Shown here: piece by piece, positions 20,896 through 22,548 of the stretch | Layout of the letters: each line of letters begins with the position of its first letter | How positions within the stretch are numbered: the stretch's first letter is position 1 | Source of the DNA: Trichosporon coremiiforme | Taxonomy: Eukaryota; Basidiomycota; Tremellomycetes; Trichosporonales; Trichosporonaceae | Assembly (NCBI GenBank): GCA_039545355.1 | Contig: BCJJ01000094.1 | Location: forward strand, 1 to 22,548 | Direction: 5' to 3' | DNA length: 22,548 nucleotides | Notes under the pieces: generated by a model | Seen by the model: the letters and a program-made list of their open reading frames with translations, nothing else | Told to the model about the DNA's origin: nothing | The model's database searches: none | Translations under genes and position numbers: made by a program

Positions 20896-21773
20896 GGTCG
20901 ATGGCCAGTTAAGTGAGATGATCTCGGTTGACCAGAAAGTTGCGGACAAGTGCAGGAATCAGTAGAAGCTTTGGATCTCGAGTTCCGAACGGCCGCCCGT
21001 AAGGTTGCAAGGCACGAATACAGGAGCTGTCTCGGCGATGACGCTGTGTCGAGTGCCACATGTCGCTTCGGCCAGATCCGGTATTTCGCCGTGTAGCGTA
21101 GGGGCAGGAGGCAGGCGTCTGCGGATGTAAGTGCGCGGGTGCGCGGGTGGGAGAGCTTTCCACAGTCTGAGCCTGAGGAGGCTGATGCCTGAACCCGGGC
21201 AGGGGCAAGGCTGAGTGCAGCCAGCCAGCAGCCAGTGCGCGGTCGGAGAGGTGGGAGCTGAGAAGCTGACATTTGTTTGCGCGTGGGCGGGTTCGAAAAA
21301 TCTGCTTCCGCTATTTCGTCGACTTTGAAACGATGAAGTAATGGCAGCGTAATCGTCCAACCTGGGGGACTCGAGGAATGAATGAGTCGTAGGGCAGCAG
21401 AGCCGCAGAGCCGCAGAGCCGCATCAGCGGACATGGCGGGAGCAAATTTGTTTGGCGGACCATGGACACCGGCAGGACTGGGTAGGGCTGGGTAAGGAAG
21501 GCTGCCTGGCTGCCTGGCAGGGCATAGACCACGGTAGAACGCCAGCCAGGCCTACCAGCCGCCAGGGCGGCCAGGCCTCCCACAGGCCCACAGACTCCGT
21601 GTCGGCTGCTCGCTGGCTGGGTGGGTTGCTGTCAGCTCAGGGCCGGCCACACCACACACCTCTGCCTCTGACCGTTGCGCGCTCGCCGCCGTGTTATTGC
21701 TCTGACTCTTTCGTTCGCCACCTCCTCATCCCTCTTCACCATCTCTCCTCTCCTTTGATCCCCCATCCTAACC
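20896..21773. promoter_or_regulatory. Divergent promoter region shared by CAF16 and NAP1
   Basis: The 878-bp interval separates two genes transcribed away from each other. The NAP1 side ends in a pyrimidine-rich leader, about 21690-21773 (CCATCTCTCCTCTCCTTTGA), directly before ATG. The middle holds short repeats: AGAGCCGC three times, GCTGCCTG twice, and a 9-bp inverted repeat GCCTGGCTG (21504-21512) with CAGCCAGGC (21543-21551). I see no clear TATA box or small gene. Confidence 0.5.
21399..21422. repeat. Three tandem copies of AGAGCCGC
   Basis: Three perfect head-to-tail copies of an 8-bp unit in the CAF16/NAP1 intergenic region. Confidence 0.93.
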
Positions 21774-22548
21774 ATGTCGGAGTCTCAGGACATCAAGCCC
21801 CGTGCCGAGGACGACCTCATCGCCCCCACTCCTCAAAACACCCCCCTCAACACCCAGGTTCTTGCCAACCGTCCCGCCGGTCTCGGAAAGCCCCAGGTCG
21901 AGGACGTCGCCGAAGACGAGGACGAGGATGACGACGGTGAGGACGTCTCCGGCGTCAACCCCGCCAGCCTTCTCGCCAGCGTAAGTATCTGCATCCTCTT
22001 CGCCCACCGTCGCACCGTCTGCACCGAACCAACGCGCGATGAATTGCGTCTCGTATCGCTTTCGCTTAGGGACGAACCCGTCCCTATGGCGTATCGTTCC
22101 AGGTCGCACGGAAAACTTTGCCTCCATGGACGATGACCACCACGAAGGCTTGTCGCACGCACCGCGCGTGCCAGGGCTTGAGCACGTCAGGATCGCGCTG
22201 CATGCGCCAGTATTTCGCGTACTGGTGTGCTCAGAGGCATGCAGATCGTGCATCAATGCATGGCCGCCGAAAGTTGCTTGCCCGCTTGTAACCCATTCAG
22301 TTCCCCTCCCGCGCTTTCCCTGCCATCACCCACTGGGCTTTTACGACATGCTGACGGTCACAGAACCCCGCGCTCCTCGCTCTCGCCCAGGGCAAGCTCG
22401 GCTCGCTCGTCGGCCGTCCCTCCGGCTACATCGAGTCGCTTCCTCCTGCTGTTCGCAGGCGTATCGACGGCCTGAAGGGCCTCCAGGTCGAGCACTCGAA
22501 GATCGAGTCCGAGTTCCAGCTCGCCATCCTCGAGGTCGAGAAGAAGGT
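21774..22548 (+). CDS. NAP1: Nucleosome assembly protein NAP1, 5' part (runs off the window)
   Basis: Exon 1 is 21774-21980 (69 codons) and exon 2 starts at 22364 and continues past the window end; phase 0 at the junction. The first exon encodes a disordered, acidic leader (DVAEDEDEDDDGEDVSG) ending in VNPASLLAS. Exon 2 begins NPALLALAQGKLGSLVGRPS and continues GYIESLPPAVRRRIDGLKGL, then EHSKIESEFQLAILEVEKK, which is the start of the NAP domain with its long dimerisation helix. NAP1 is a histone H2A-H2B chaperone that shuttles between nucleus and cytoplasm and also acts with mitotic cyclins in yeast (family knowledge). The acidic C-terminal tail lies outside the window. A pyrimidine-rich leader precedes the ATG, and the start context CTAACCATGTC is good. 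The intron, 383 nt, is far longer than others in this window. Confidence 0.94.
22067..22086 (+). repeat. Hairpin in the NAP1 intron: 8-bp stem, 4-nt loop
   Basis: TAGGGACG and CGTCCCTA pair perfectly around an AACC loop. It sits about 90 nt inside the long first intron. It could belong to a structured intronic RNA or be chance; no box C/D or H/ACA pattern is convincing. Confidence 0.6.

Noticed and set aside
20949..20949. Upstream in-frame ATG as the CAF16 start
   Set aside because: The ATG at 20895 has a much better context and gives a protein beginning just before the ABC domain, as in the family.
1..22548. tRNA, 5S rRNA, transposon, CRISPR or bacterial operon features
   Set aside because: Scanning by eye for B-box-like GGTTCGA-type sequences, terminal repeats, reverse transcriptase or transposase motifs and spaced repeats gave nothing convincing; a covariance-model tRNA scan could still overturn the tRNA part.

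Overview
The window looks like nuclear DNA from a basidiomycete yeast. Every recognisable gene is eukaryotic and interrupted by very small GT-AG introns, mostly 33-50 nt, with a CTGAC or CTAAY branch site almost touching the 3' splice site. Codons are strongly G/C-ending and several genes have pyrimidine-rich 5' leaders. A tremellomycete, perhaps Trichosporonales, would fit, but that placement is an inference and no marker gene here proves it. I see no prokaryotic, plasmid, viral or transposon genes.

Layout: (1) 141-2468 (-), a 775-residue low-complexity protein I do not recognise. (2) 2469-8725, about 6.2 kb with no convincing gene: a likely 5' leader of gene 1, then unexplained sequence with a tandem repeat, a 20-bp palindrome and a 16-bp inverted repeat. 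(3) 8726-10602 (-), a seven-exon single-pass membrane protein with signal peptide, large ectodomain and PPxY-containing tail. (4) 10603-12250, leader and intergenic DNA with a weak candidate for a small spliced transcript. (5) 12251-16060 (-), an eight-exon, 1097-residue GH63-like glycoside hydrolase with no targeting sequence. (6) 17392-19382 (-), a six-exon GH47 ER alpha-1,2-mannosidase (MNS1-like), type II membrane. (7) 19976-20895 (-), a three-exon soluble ABC ATPase of the CAF16 type, including a hidden 36-nt intron that stays open in frame. (8) 21774 to the window end (+), the 5' part of NAP1, a nucleosome assembly protein, with an unusually long 383-nt first intron.

Working together: GH47 and GH63-like enzymes lie side by side on one strand, but the GH63-like protein looks cytosolic, so a shared N-glycan pathway is not assured. 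CAF16 (linked to CCR4-NOT/Mediator in yeast) and NAP1 (histone chaperone) share an 878-bp divergent intergenic region. The most distinctive feature is the intron architecture: 21 coding introns were placed by reading frame, and most follow the same compact CTGAC-(3 to 9 nt)-AG design. I found no clear new biological system. The best leads are the intron design, the CAF16 intron, the membrane protein and the 6-kb gene-free stretch.
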